DNA of 64,000 bases from positions 57,852 to 121,851 of IMG/VR virus record IMGVR_UViG_3300036770_003386. One strand, 5' to 3'. The notes beneath the pieces are model-generated. The model saw only the letters and a list, made by a program, of their open reading frames with translations. It was not told the DNA's origin and did not search any database. Below are positions 34,362 through 41,600 of this stretch, piece by piece. The position numbers and the translations under genes were made by a program. The DNA is from a virus. Position 1 is the first letter of the stretch, and every line of letters starts with the position of its first letter.

Positions 34362-34713
34362 CATATAAGAATATATAGGTCTTATGATAAAAAATGTCAT
34401 ATAACGCTAACATTGTATAAGATTTTGCAAGTCTTATGTGGGTCTTATGCGGGGTGTGCCAGTTTTTTGAGTGTCCTGGGGCTTGACAAACTGCGCGTCT
34501 TATGGTATGCGGGCAAAGGTCACAAGACTCAGACACATTTATAAGGATTCTCAACAATTACTCTAAATGATTCTCAATAAACATTTTTATTAAGAATGTT
34601 ACAAAAAGAACAATATGATTTAATCGAAGAATAACGGAAAATAATCAAATTGCATTGTGTATTATAAAATAACAAGTGTGTTCTCTAAATAAACAATAGT
34701 GTTTTATTGTAAA
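34362..34713. other. Spacer around the divergent GIY-YIG gene
   Basis: No gene. Contains four GTCTTATG repeats (34382-34505), a partial cassette box (GGACACTCAAAAAACTGGCAC, about 34457-34477), a plus-strand promoter, an inverted repeat (34570-34597) and a small hairpin ACAATA/TATTGT directly before the endonuclease ATG that could mask its start. Confidence 0.55.
34483..34511 (+). promoter_or_regulatory. Plus-strand promoter facing the GIY-YIG gene
   Basis: TTGACA (34483-34488), 17 bases, TATGCG (34506-34511). The only promoter-like sequence on the strand of the only plus-strand gene. Confidence 0.5.
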
Positions 34714-35454
34714 ATGGCACAAGGAATCATCTACCTAATCATCAATAAACAAACTGGGCACAAATACGTTGGTCAAACAACAAACGCAATGAATAAAATA
34801 TGGCAAGAGCATATCTCAGAAGCATTGAGAATGTCATCTTCTCCATTACATCGTGCTATGCGTAAGTATGGTAATCACAACTTCATGATTAAAGAACTTG
34901 ATGAATGTGATGATAGTTTATTAAATCAAAAAGAAGAATACTGGATTAAACAATATAATACCTCTAAAAGTGAAGAAGGATATAATATTATAAGTGATGA
35001 TGATAAAGTAGAAGTAAAAATAGAAATACCAGTACCAATACCTGAAAAAAAGATAGAAAGAACAGAACCCTGGGGATTTCAACTAAAAGAAAATAGAGGC
35101 AATGGTAAACACAGTTCAAAAAGAGTAATGGGAATCAATGTAGAAACTGGTGAACAAAAAATATGGGAAAGTATAACTGCGGCTGCATTAGAAGTTAATG
35201 GAAAATCTGGTAACATACATGGAGCAATTAAACATGGATGGAAAGCATATGGTTACAGATGGAAGAAATTAGACAATACACCAAATAAAACTCCTATAAG
35301 AGGAGTTCATAAAAGAACATGGGAAGAAATAAGATTTGAAAGTATTAATGCAGCAGGTAGATATTTTGGATCTAGCAATATGAGCGGCATACAAAATAGT
35401 TTACGTAATCCTCACAAATACACCTACAAGCAATATTACTGGTTTTATAATTAA
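34714..35454 (+). CDS. GIY-YIG homing-type endonuclease
   Basis: The only plus-strand gene. MAQGIIYLIINKQTGHKYVG gives the GIY...YVG catalytic start, with QEEYWIKQYNT further on (the Glu that binds metal). C-terminal half has two NUMOD1-like DNA-binding repeats: GINVETGEQKIWESITAAALEV, and GVHKRTWEEIRFESINAAGRYF with GYRWKKL/YYWFYN ends. Start at 34714 is preferred over 34699. It ends 4 bases from the convergent GNAT gene. A typical free-standing homing endonuclease, likely laterally acquired given its opposite orientation and AT-rich flanks. Confidence 0.9.
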   Translation: MAQGIIYLIINKQTGHKYVGQTTNAMNKIWQEHISEALRMSSSPLHRAMRKYGNHNFMIKELDECDDSLLNQKEEYWIKQYNTSKSEEGYNIISDDDKVEVKIEIPVPIPEKKIERTEPWGFQLKENRGNGKHSSKRVMGINVETGEQKIWESITAAALEVNGKSGNIHGAIKHGWKAYGYRWKKLDNTPNKTPIRGVHKRTWEEIRFESINAAGRYFGSSNMSGIQNSLRNPHKYTYKQYYWFYN

Positions 35455-35972
35455 ACAGTATAACGACCCAGTTCCCGATTGAAGAATCTTCTTAACTTTT
35501 TGAGTCTTGAATCATGAATCTTTTCTTTTGTGGTACGATAAATATCATCCTCATATCTGGACGATTCAACATCCTGCATTGCCTTGGATTCCATCTGAGG
35601 ATAACGAATATAAGTGTCTCTGGTGGTAAAGTCACGATTTCTTCCCTTATTGGGTTGGAATCCATGAGACTGATAGAACTTCTGAAGTTTTGCCTTCTTT
35701 CCTTTCTCTGGTGCCAGAGTTAATGTAATTCTTTTCTTTTGTTTGTCCGCATACTTTGAGAGTCCTTTCATAATGCGAGATCCAATACCACTGTTTCTTT
35801 CTTCAGGTGGAATCCAAATATTGTTCAGACGAATATCACCAGATCGATCATGAGAAGCATCAACATTCACACCATGATGCTTTTTACCATAGGCACGGGA
35901 AATCTTATTCAGAACTTCTTGTGGTGGTTTTGCATCTTTTGCCTCTTGTACAAACTGAGAGAATGTTTTCAT
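35451..35972 (-). CDS. GNAT acetyltransferase with capsid-targeting-like N-terminus
   Basis: 173 residues. The first 11, MKTFSQFVQEA, closely match the T4 internal-protein capsid-targeting sequence (MKTYQEFIAEA), which the gp21 protease cuts after a (I/L)xE site. A GNAT core follows: RLNNIWIPPEE, acetyl-CoA loop RNSGIGSRIMKG (59-70), RITLTLAPEKG and LQKFYQSHGF (96-105). So this looks like an enzyme packed in the head and injected. Known: T4 does this with Alt and internal proteins. Inferred: same route here. Third gene of a late operon. Confidence 0.8.
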   Translation of the reverse strand: MKTFSQFVQEAKDAKPPQEVLNKISRAYGKKHHGVNVDASHDRSGDIRLNNIWIPPEERNSGIGSRIMKGLSKYADKQKKRITLTLAPEKGKKAKLQKFYQSHGFQPNKGRNRDFTTRDTYIRYPQMESKAMQDVESSRYEDDIYRTTKEKIHDSRLKKLRRFFNRELGRYTV

Positions 35973-36655
35973 GAATTTGTAAATTCGTATTCGGTATCTG
36001 ATGGTAGTGGAGTTAATCTTCCCTTACCTTTTCTTTTTTGTTTTGTATTTAATTGTCGTCCGACTTGAGCAAATTGTTTTCTAGTTTTAGGATTCATCTC
36101 ACCAAATCCTGCTCTTTGATATAATTTAGATCTTGTATTTTTCTTTGTCTCACCCTTTTGATCATCATACTTATTATTTTCAGTTGGACGATTGGTGACA
36201 ACTGATCCATGTGGAAGACGATGTTCTACATCTTGTTTCCATACATCTTTTGCCGCACGAACTAATTCATTTCTTCTTTCTGGATCTTTTTCCAGTTCTG
36301 ATGGTTTATCACTATGATTCCAAGTGACATTGAAAACTCTCTTTCCATCTTTTGTTCTTCCATGATGAGTCACATTATAATAAATTCCCGATTCTTTATC
36401 ACCCACTGACATCCATCCTGGGCCACCAGTAACATCACTCTGTGCAGAAGAATGACGATTTAATTCTGGATTGTCTGCTCCGTGTCGAACATATCTTTTT
36501 GTTCTCATTTGTTGCAGTGCTCTCTTTGTTTTTGATGAATATGGTCTTTCATCACGATCTTCTGCCTTCTGTTCTGGGGTTTTTCCTGATGGTAATTTAT
36601 CATCAGGAGCATAATACTTTTCTGCAATTGTAATGAATTCTGAGAATGTTCTCAT
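35969..36655 (-). CDS. Basic protein with capsid-targeting-like N-terminus, 228 aa
   Basis: Begins MRTFSEFITIAEKYYAPD, the same F-x-x-F motif as its neighbours. Body is polar and Lys/Arg-rich; GGPGWMSVGDKESGIYYNVT and VFNVTWNHSD look like a small folded domain, and LPHGSVVTNRP...RSKLYQRAGFG resembles the end of a GNAT-type fold (Y-x-x-x-G-F), but the acetyl-CoA loop is not evident. Stop and start overlap with the genes on both sides (ATGA). Candidate injected protein. Confidence 0.7.
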   Translation of the reverse strand: MRTFSEFITIAEKYYAPDDKLPSGKTPEQKAEDRDERPYSSKTKRALQQMRTKRYVRHGADNPELNRHSSAQSDVTGGPGWMSVGDKESGIYYNVTHHGRTKDGKRVFNVTWNHSDKPSELEKDPERRNELVRAAKDVWKQDVEHRLPHGSVVTNRPTENNKYDDQKGETKKNTRSKLYQRAGFGEMNPKTRKQFAQVGRQLNTKQKRKGKGRLTPLPSDTEYEFTNS

Positions 36656-37965
36656 TGCCTTTTCTTTGGTTGTGTTTTTGATCTTTTTGTTTTACCTTTT
36701 GCTCTAAATGTTGTTGATGGATTGCGATCAATAGACTTATTCGCAGTCTCTTTATCAATCATAATATAAGATCCTTCTGGTTGTCCTTCTCTTGGTGTGA
36801 ATCCACCATGTGCATTTGGCACTCTGACAACTTTTGCACCTTGTTTAAATGCTGACTTTGCCTGATCGGAAGCACTGGTTGGTTTTCCTTTCTTATCGGC
36901 AATATCATCATCAGATGCAGATGACATCCACGACTTAATCTTCTTACCAAAATCTCTTGGTGAATCAGTGCTTGTGACTTTGGGATTGACAAGTCTCAAA
37001 TTGACTCTTGAATGTGAATAATCAGATCCAACTCTGGATGATGGTGTCGTATAAACAATATCCTTTCTTTCATCTGGATGATAAGATCCTGTTGAAGGAG
37101 AATCTCTGAATCCAGATCTCATAATCTCACTCTTATTTGATGCTGTCGTATAATGTGCAGTGCGAAGAACTCTCATTCTTCTTGCTTCATTGATGAATTC
37201 TTCAAATGTTTTTGTACTTCTTTCAAAATCTCTAATATTGTTGGATGCAGATCTTAAAGTTTTTTTTCCTTGAAGTTCTTTAAGTTTTTTTTGATTTTGA
37301 GATTTTGATGCATATTTACCAGACAATCTTGAACTTTCATCTCTATAAGATTCTCTTTTTTTCGCTCCTCTTTTTTCACGATGAACTAATCTTCTTGTCT
37401 CAGTGTGCTTATCAATGTCACTACCTGGTTCAAATCCAGTTTGCCTTTTATGCCTTACAAATTCTTTTTCGATTGGTGACAGTTTTTGATAATTATCAAC
37501 CTTTGCCTCACTCACATAACCACCACCCATTGCTTTACGAATTGCATCAACTGCTTGAGTACGAAGTTGTCTTCTTTTTTCTCCCTTACGAACTAATCCT
37601 TGTTTTTGTGCTTCGATATTTGTGCGTTCTCCTCTTTTCTTCGCTTTTTGCAGTTTTTCATATTTACCTTCTGGTTTATCACCAGAGAATTCTGCCCATC
37701 TACGATCTTCTGGTGATGATCCTGCTTGTGGTTTCTTTTTTCCTCTTTCTCCACGATGGGCGCTCTTTCTCTGGCGATCTAATGAATCGGCATAAGGTCT
37801 TGTACCTGGTCTTGCCCAAGTAATGGTTTCTCTTTCAAAATCCTGATGAGTATCTCCACCACTAAAGCGCCCTCTTCTGGAGGACGCTTTTCTCATTGCA
37901 GTAGTTTTTATACTTTCTCCTTTTTTTTCTAAGTATTGATCTTGTTTATTACCTTCGTTGATCAT
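36652..37965 (-). CDS. Basic protein with internal cleavage-like motifs and C-terminal ADP-ribosyltransferase-like domain
   Basis: 437 residues. Residues 1-150 are Lys/Arg/Ser-rich and probably disordered; VSE-A at 151-154; then a second basic stretch; TKTFEEFINE-A at 251-261 is the same targeting/cleavage motif found at the N-terminus of the two following genes. Residues 267-320 (LRTAHYTTASNKSEIMRSGF, DIVYTTPSSRVGSDYSHS) resemble ADP-ribosyltransferase folds (H-Y-T for H-G-T, Y305 and a later Y). The final glutamate would be in GSYIMIDKETAN. In T4 the packaged ADP-ribosyltransferase is Alt. First gene after the late promoter at 37987. ART call is tentative. Confidence 0.65.
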   Translation of the reverse strand: MINEGNKQDQYLEKKGESIKTTAMRKASSRRGRFSGGDTHQDFERETITWARPGTRPYADSLDRQRKSAHRGERGKKKPQAGSSPEDRRWAEFSGDKPEGKYEKLQKAKKRGERTNIEAQKQGLVRKGEKRRQLRTQAVDAIRKAMGGGYVSEAKVDNYQKLSPIEKEFVRHKRQTGFEPGSDIDKHTETRRLVHREKRGAKKRESYRDESSRLSGKYASKSQNQKKLKELQGKKTLRSASNNIRDFERSTKTFEEFINEARRMRVLRTAHYTTASNKSEIMRSGFRDSPSTGSYHPDERKDIVYTTPSSRVGSDYSHSRVNLRLVNPKVTSTDSPRDFGKKIKSWMSSASDDDIADKKGKPTSASDQAKSAFKQGAKVVRVPNAHGGFTPREGQPEGSYIMIDKETANKSIDRNPSTTFRAKGKTKRSKTQPKKRQ

Positions 37966-37986
37966 TTGTAGAAATACTTTTGTGAG

Positions 37987-37994
37987 TATTTATA
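37987..37994 (-). promoter_or_regulatory. Late promoter of the capsid-cargo operon
   Basis: Exact TATAAATA on the minus strand 22 bases before the ATG at 37965. Late expression fits genes whose products are packaged into heads. Confidence 0.75.
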
Positions 37995-38033
37995 ATTATC
38001 GGGAAAGGGGAAAAACAAGAAAAAGAAGTCGTT

Positions 38034-38234
38034 TCATTTCAAATTACGAAGTTCATTGGCAAGTGACAGCAGATCATCTTTGTTGACGACGACCATGCTG
38101 TTCTGAGTATTATACTGTGGAATGGTGTCCAATGCAAGAGTCAAAATCTCTGCAGTCAGTTTTTCTTCTGTATCTGCTCCTGCATTTCGTGCATCCCAAA
38201 TGGACTTCATCAGTTTTTCGGCATTTTCTTTCAT
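38034..38234 (-). CDS. Small helical protein, 66 aa
   Basis: MKENAEKLMKSIWDARNAGA, DTEEKLTAEILTLALDTIPQ, then NKDDLLSLANELRNL. Two amphipathic helices joined by a short strand. Similar proteins occur in cyanophages without assigned function. Starts 2 bases after the HNH gene stop. Confidence 0.7.
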   Translation of the reverse strand: MKENAEKLMKSIWDARNAGADTEEKLTAEILTLALDTIPQYNTQNSMVVVNKDDLLSLANELRNLK

Positions 38235-38235
38235 A

Positions 38236-38712
38236 TTAGTAAATATAAGATTTCCATTCAGTCACATTGGACTTATGAAGTTTCAGTGTGATTTTATTTT
38301 CCATTGGTTTTGGAATTCTTCGCAGTTTCATACCAGTTTGTTCCAATATTGTATTTCCTTTTTTGGTGTTACAGGTAGAACATGCAACAACCATGTTTTC
38401 CCAGGTATCTTGTCCACCACGGGATCTTGGTACAATATGATCAATTGTTAGTTTTTTCTGTGACCCACAATACTGACATGTATGATCATCCCGTTGATAG
38501 ATCAGTGCTCGGGTGGGTTTTTGAATCATAATGCGGCTCAGTGGAATTTTAACATACTCAATGAGTCGTATGACTCTTGAAGAAAGAACTTGTGCCTTTT
38601 CCTTCAAAAGTAATACGACTGCACGTTTCCAATTTGTAAAATTAATTGGTTCATAACTTGCATTGAGTACAAGAACCGTATGATGGGGATGTAATTGTAA
38701 GTATTCCATCAT
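38236..38712 (-). CDS. HNH endonuclease, cyanobacterial type
   Basis: 158 residues. VLNASYEPINFTNWKRAVVL at the start and RDDHTCQYCGSQKKLTIDHI, VPRSRGGQDTWENMVVACST, CNTKKGN: full HNH motif (DH, N, and CxxC pairs). The N-terminal phrase is typical of cyanobacterial chromosomal HNH proteins and their phage relatives. T4-like cyanophages often keep this gene; possible roles are packaging nicking or mobility. The start may be either of two adjacent ATGs. Confidence 0.88.
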   Translation of the reverse strand: MMEYLQLHPHHTVLVLNASYEPINFTNWKRAVVLLLKEKAQVLSSRVIRLIEYVKIPLSRIMIQKPTRALIYQRDDHTCQYCGSQKKLTIDHIVPRSRGGQDTWENMVVACSTCNTKKGNTILEQTGMKLRRIPKPMENKITLKLHKSNVTEWKSYIY

Positions 38713-38740
38713 TTTTCTATGACTTACAATCTATCTAGGT

Positions 38741-38986
38741 TCATTTACCAAAACGGGTTTTCCAAAGATCATAAGAACGATTTCGCATTTCCTCAAGCAT
38801 TTCATAACGCTGTCGAATTTCAGAGTCTTTAGGAAGATCATAAATGCAAGGAATTGCAAGATACATTCCATCCGCAGCATGACACAAAATAGAGTTCAGA
38901 AGATCATGCTCTTCGTAAGTAAATTCCATCGTGATAGGTTGCTGATCACAATAGTTTTCTTCGGTGAGTTCAGAAAAAGAGTTCAA
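38741..38986 (-). CDS. Uncharacterised protein, 81 aa, TTG start
   Basis: The first codon is TTG with a good GGAG seven bases upstream. Sequence EFTYEEHDLLNSILCHAADG and LPKDSEIRQRYEMLEEMRNR is helical. No family recognised. A -10 TATAAT lies 25 bases upstream. Confidence 0.65.
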   Translation of the reverse strand: MNSFSELTEENYCDQQPITMEFTYEEHDLLNSILCHAADGMYLAIPCIYDLPKDSEIRQRYEMLEEMRNRSYDLWKTRFGK

Positions 38987-39010
38987 GGAAGTTCTCCAAT
39001 TGACAAACGT

Positions 39011-39016
39011 ATTATA
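39011..39016 (-). promoter_or_regulatory. -10 element before the 81-residue gene
   Basis: Minus strand CTTTATAATAC, the same context (TTATAATAC) as many cassette -10s, but without the hairpin and box. Confidence 0.5.
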
Positions 39017-39053
39017 AAGGATTTAATTTGAAAATGGATCGGTACTGTACCAC

Positions 39054-39203
39054 TTAGAAAACTGGAACAACCTCAACATCAAAATACCCTTGTTCCTTAA
39101 CATGCTTTTCCCACATACAAGCATCTTCAACTTTATAGAAAGTTGCGATTTGTTTGGAAGTTGCCTTCTTTTTGTTCTTGGTGTAGATAACCTGGTACTT
39201 CAT
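39054..39203 (-). CDS. Small basic protein, 49 aa
   Basis: MKYQVIYTKNKKKATSKQIA, TFYKVEDACMWEKHVKEQGY. A strand-helix-strand of the kind common among cyanophage small genes. Its 5' 70 bases overlap the end of the upstream membrane-protein frame. Confidence 0.65.
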   Translation of the reverse strand: MKYQVIYTKNKKKATSKQIATFYKVEDACMWEKHVKEQGYFDVEVVPVF

Positions 39204-39405
39204 GGGGATTTTTAATAAAAACTTCAATTTTTGTCTGTCTATTCCAATGTCGTATTACACCAGCAACAATGAAACAATTGGTAATCAAATAAGTTGCAAA
39301 GATGACCGTTCGGATCAGTGCAATCCTGTCAAACTCTTTATCACATTTAGATGCTTTTCCACCCAGTGCTTTTGCCCACCATCTCCATGGGTTCTTAGGT
39401 TTCAT
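39133..39405 (-). CDS. Single-pass membrane protein, 90 aa
   Basis: MKPKNPWRWWAKALGGKASK, then one transmembrane helix LIRTVIFATYLITNCFIVAG. The first 60 residues are cyanophage-like. The last 24 residues overlap the next gene out of frame; a frameshift or readthrough that lengthened the tail is possible. Confidence 0.65.
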   Translation of the reverse strand: MKPKNPWRWWAKALGGKASKCDKEFDRIALIRTVIFATYLITNCFIVAGVIRHWNRQTKIEVFIKNPHEVPGYLHQEQKEGNFQTNRNFL

Positions 39406-39646
39406 AAACAGTTTCTCTTGATTTAATGTATTCTAATTGTTTCCACTGACTTGAATAACAAAGAACGAGTAATCTTTCGTTTGCATGAAGACAACATGCC
39501 TCATAGTTTTCGCAATCTTTAAGGCGCACTGATTTCTCTATTGTAATGTATTCCTCACATTTGAAATACACCCAACCTTCCACGCCCTTACCATTATTCC
39601 ACTTTACATAATCATTTATTTTCGGAATATAAAACATTGAAGACAT
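39395..39646 (-). CDS. Uncharacterised Cys-containing protein, 83 aa
   Basis: MFYIPKINDYVKWNNGKGVE, GWVYFKCEEYITIEKSVRLK, then CENYEACCLHANERLLVLCY. Looks like a small beta-barrel (SH3-like KINDYVKW...GWVYF) with a Cys cluster. Starts 1 base before the next upstream stop. Confidence 0.7.
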   Translation of the reverse strand: MSSMFYIPKINDYVKWNNGKGVEGWVYFKCEEYITIEKSVRLKDCENYEACCLHANERLLVLCYSSQWKQLEYIKSRETVYET

Positions 39647-39879
39647 TAGGTAGTAAAAATATCAACAATTCTTGATTTTTCTTCATCAACAAGTGCAAAT
39701 TTATGAGCATTGACTACTCGTTCCATAATTCGGGAGTCATAAATGTTATCATACTCATCGCTCCATTTTAACAGAAGATCATGACATTCATTATCATTCT
39801 CTGCGATGATACTTATGACACCACCATATTCGGAAGAAGGAAAAGGAACCCAATAATCAACAATGTAAAGATACTTCAT
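39646..39879 (-). CDS. Small protein, 77 aa
   Basis: MKYLYIVDYWVPFPSSEYGG, VISIIAENDNECHDLLLKWS. Alpha-beta composition, end KSRIVDIFTT. A cyanophage small-protein type without function. Stop/start overlap with the following gene. Confidence 0.7.
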   Translation of the reverse strand: MKYLYIVDYWVPFPSSEYGGVISIIAENDNECHDLLLKWSDEYDNIYDSRIMERVVNAHKFALVDEEKSRIVDIFTT

Positions 39880-39892
39880 TTGTTTGTGTAAA

Positions 39893-40063
39893 TTACTCCT
39901 TAATTTTAGATGAAACTGTAAGGTTTGTCAACTGTCTTTGAAGTTCGACTTGTATTTTAATCAGACGAATATTAAAATACTTTTGATACTCATTTTCTTT
40001 CAACAATGAAGTCAGATTGTCAATTTGTTGCAGTGCCAGAAGAAGTTGAGTCTTTTGATTCAT
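39893..40063 (-). CDS. Small coiled-coil-like protein, 56 aa
   Basis: MNQKTQLLLALQQIDNLTSL, LKENEYQKYFNIRLIKIQVE. All-helical with Leu spacing. Stop of the previous gene and its ATG overlap as TAATG. Confidence 0.65.
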   Translation of the reverse strand: MNQKTQLLLALQQIDNLTSLLKENEYQKYFNIRLIKIQVELQRQLTNLTVSSKIKE

Positions 40064-40266
40064 TACATAAACTCTGTAAGATAGTAATCAACTGTAATTT
40101 CTAATTCTTCTGCTTTCTTTTCAATTTCCATTTCGATTACCTTTTTGCTCATTTTTTCATACTCTTCATATTCAGATCGATTTTTAAAATTCAATTCTTC
40201 AACCTCCGAATGTTTCATGAAATCAATAAATGCATTTAAAAATTGAACAATTTCTTCTTCGTTCAT
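40063..40266 (-). CDS. Small acidic coiled-coil protein, 67 aa
   Basis: The ATG at 40266 overlaps the upstream stop (ATGA), so it is preferred to the frame start at 40278. EEEIVQFLNAFIDFMKHSEV and a long Glu/Lys helix YEEYEKMSKKVIEMEIEKKA. Confidence 0.7.
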   Translation of the reverse strand: MNEEEIVQFLNAFIDFMKHSEVEELNFKNRSEYEEYEKMSKKVIEMEIEKKAEELEITVDYYLTEFM

Positions 40267-40418
40267 TTTGATGTACAATTAGAACTATCCATAATAGTTA
40301 ATTCGCAAATTGATGGATGATCATACATCATTGATGAACTTTTTTGTTCAATTAAAAATACACCAACTCCAACCAAAGTTCCAATTATAAAAACAAGGGA
40401 ATAATGAAAGGATTTCAT
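40263..40418 (-). CDS. Membrane peptide, 51 aa
   Basis: MKSFHYSLVFIIGTLVGVGV is an N-terminal transmembrane helix (possible uncleaved signal anchor), followed by a short polar domain with two Cys (CELTIMDSSNC). Confidence 0.6.
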   Translation of the reverse strand: MKSFHYSLVFIIGTLVGVGVFLIEQKSSSMMYDHPSICELTIMDSSNCTSK

Positions 40419-40421
40419 AAT

Positions 40422-40571
40422 CTAATTTTGAATGACTGTGGTTTGTGTTAAAATAGCACGGCGTGCCGAATATGCTTCAAATTGTGTTGAAAACGATGCA
40501 ATGGTCTGGTGTGTATCAGACCAGACCAAATACCATCTACTCACAAACTGCCGAATGTAAATGGATTTCAT
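40422..40571 (-). CDS. Small basic protein, 49 aa
   Basis: MKSIYIRQFVSRWYLVWSDT, FEAYSARRAILTQTTV. ATG overlaps the stop of the 53-residue gene. No motif. Confidence 0.55.
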   Translation of the reverse strand: MKSIYIRQFVSRWYLVWSDTHQTIASFSTQFEAYSARRAILTQTTVIQN

Positions 40572-40729
40572 ACAGTTGGAGTAACGTCGATCTCTTTAAT
40601 GTTCAATCCACAGAGTTGATTGTAGACACGATTGAGAATAATTTTAGCAGCAGACTTTGCCTTGGATTTCTCATACCAGATGGTGCAAAGTCCATCAAAT
40701 GTTTCAACGTAAATGCGATAGTTTTTCAT
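40568..40729 (-). CDS. Small basic protein, 53 aa
   Basis: MKNYRIYVETFDGLCTIWYE, KSKAKSAAKIILNRVYNQLC. Strand-helix pattern; overlaps the next gene by ATGA. No family recognised. Confidence 0.6.
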   Translation of the reverse strand: MKNYRIYVETFDGLCTIWYEKSKAKSAAKIILNRVYNQLCGLNIKEIDVTPTV

Positions 40730-40738
40730 TAGTCGTTG

Positions 40739-40897
40739 TCAGTTGGAATATGATTGTAGTTTGGTCACATATAGTTCACGGGCACATTTGTGTTCCTCAT
40801 CAGTATAGTTCCCGTTGTCTATTGTCCAGATCAGTGCCTCCAAAAGAACATCAATTTGTTCATCAGTGAAGTGAAACTCTTTACGGGTGTTAGACAT
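40739..40897 (-). CDS. Small helical protein, 52 aa
   Basis: MSNTRKEFHFTDEQIDVLLE, ALIWTIDNGNYTDEEHKCAR. Shares the FHFTDEQID phrase with the 109-residue gene at 31033. Start 9 bases upstream of the next gene's leader. Confidence 0.65.
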   Translation of the reverse strand: MSNTRKEFHFTDEQIDVLLEALIWTIDNGNYTDEEHKCARELYVTKLQSYSN

Positions 40898-41052
40898 AAT
40901 CAATTAGAGTTGATGAGTTGAGTGTAAGAAATCAGTACAGGAGAGAGAATGAACCACAGAAGCGACGAACCCACTGGAGAGTATCATAATGGGAGCGAGG
41001 ATTGCTCAAGGAGGGCAGAGTCACGGGGTCAATTCCCTTGATTACCTTGTAA
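40898..41052 (-). promoter_or_regulatory. Spacer with two possible promoters
   Basis: No gene. Minus strand TGTATAAT (about 41051-41058) at the end of the metalloprotease gene and TTGAGC-17-TGATAC (about 40984-41012) before the 52-residue gene. Confidence 0.4.
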
Positions 41053-41532
41053 TTATACAGCCCTCATCAGGCGATTGGGGAACCACTGTGCCACTTGTTG
41101 ATCCGTCCACCCGCTCTTCTCAAACAGGTACTCCAGATATAGTGTCTCTTCTTGCTCCCGTGCCTCTATTTCGTGTGGTTGATACCAATATTCGTAATTT
41201 TCGACAGGTTCTTTACCATAACACATTTTTCCACGACGCATCCGCAGTGAACCATATACCCACTGCCTTAGATGTGTAAGTTCATGTAAAAGAGTTTTTA
41301 TATAAGTTTCTTCATCCATATAAGTATCCAACTCAATCAAAAACTCACGAGGACGATAAGATTCTCCCACATAGTCACAATAACCTACTACATTCTCACG
41401 CTTCAGACCACGATGAAGAATCTCCACCTCAATCTTATGGCGTGGAAGAAAACGATTTAAAAACCAAGAGGTAACATCCTCACAGAGGCGCTTGCGAAAA
41501 CCATATCCAGAAGTGTAAATGATACTTTGCAT
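41053..41532 (-). CDS. SprT-like zinc metalloprotease
   Basis: 159 residues from the ATG at 41532. LLHELTHLRQWVYGSL holds the HExxH zinc motif, and QPHEIEAREQE supplies the likely third ligand, as in SprT/WSS1-type peptidases. ILHRGLKRENVVGYCDYVGE and FLIELDTYMDEETYIKTLLH complete the fold. Likely cleaves protein, but substrate is unknown; phage roles suggested for such proteins include removing DNA-bound host proteins (inference). Confidence 0.85.
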   Translation of the reverse strand: MQSIIYTSGYGFRKRLCEDVTSWFLNRFLPRHKIEVEILHRGLKRENVVGYCDYVGESYRPREFLIELDTYMDEETYIKTLLHELTHLRQWVYGSLRMRRGKMCYGKEPVENYEYWYQPHEIEAREQEETLYLEYLFEKSGWTDQQVAQWFPNRLMRAV

Positions 41533-41600
41533 GACCAATGAGTAAACCAAAGAAATGACGAGACAAAAATCAAACGATCAAAATTACTGTACTTCATAAA

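Noticed and set aside
34284-34557. Minus-strand 104-residue frame covering the promoter of the DLDE peptide
   Set aside because: It reads through promoter boxes and repeats, and the shorter 51-residue frame with a promoter explains the locus.
37305-37823. 172-residue plus-strand frame
   Set aside because: It is antisense to the 437-residue cargo gene; its composition (Leu/Phe/Tyr/His) is the mirror of a Lys/Arg/Ser-rich gene and has no start signal.
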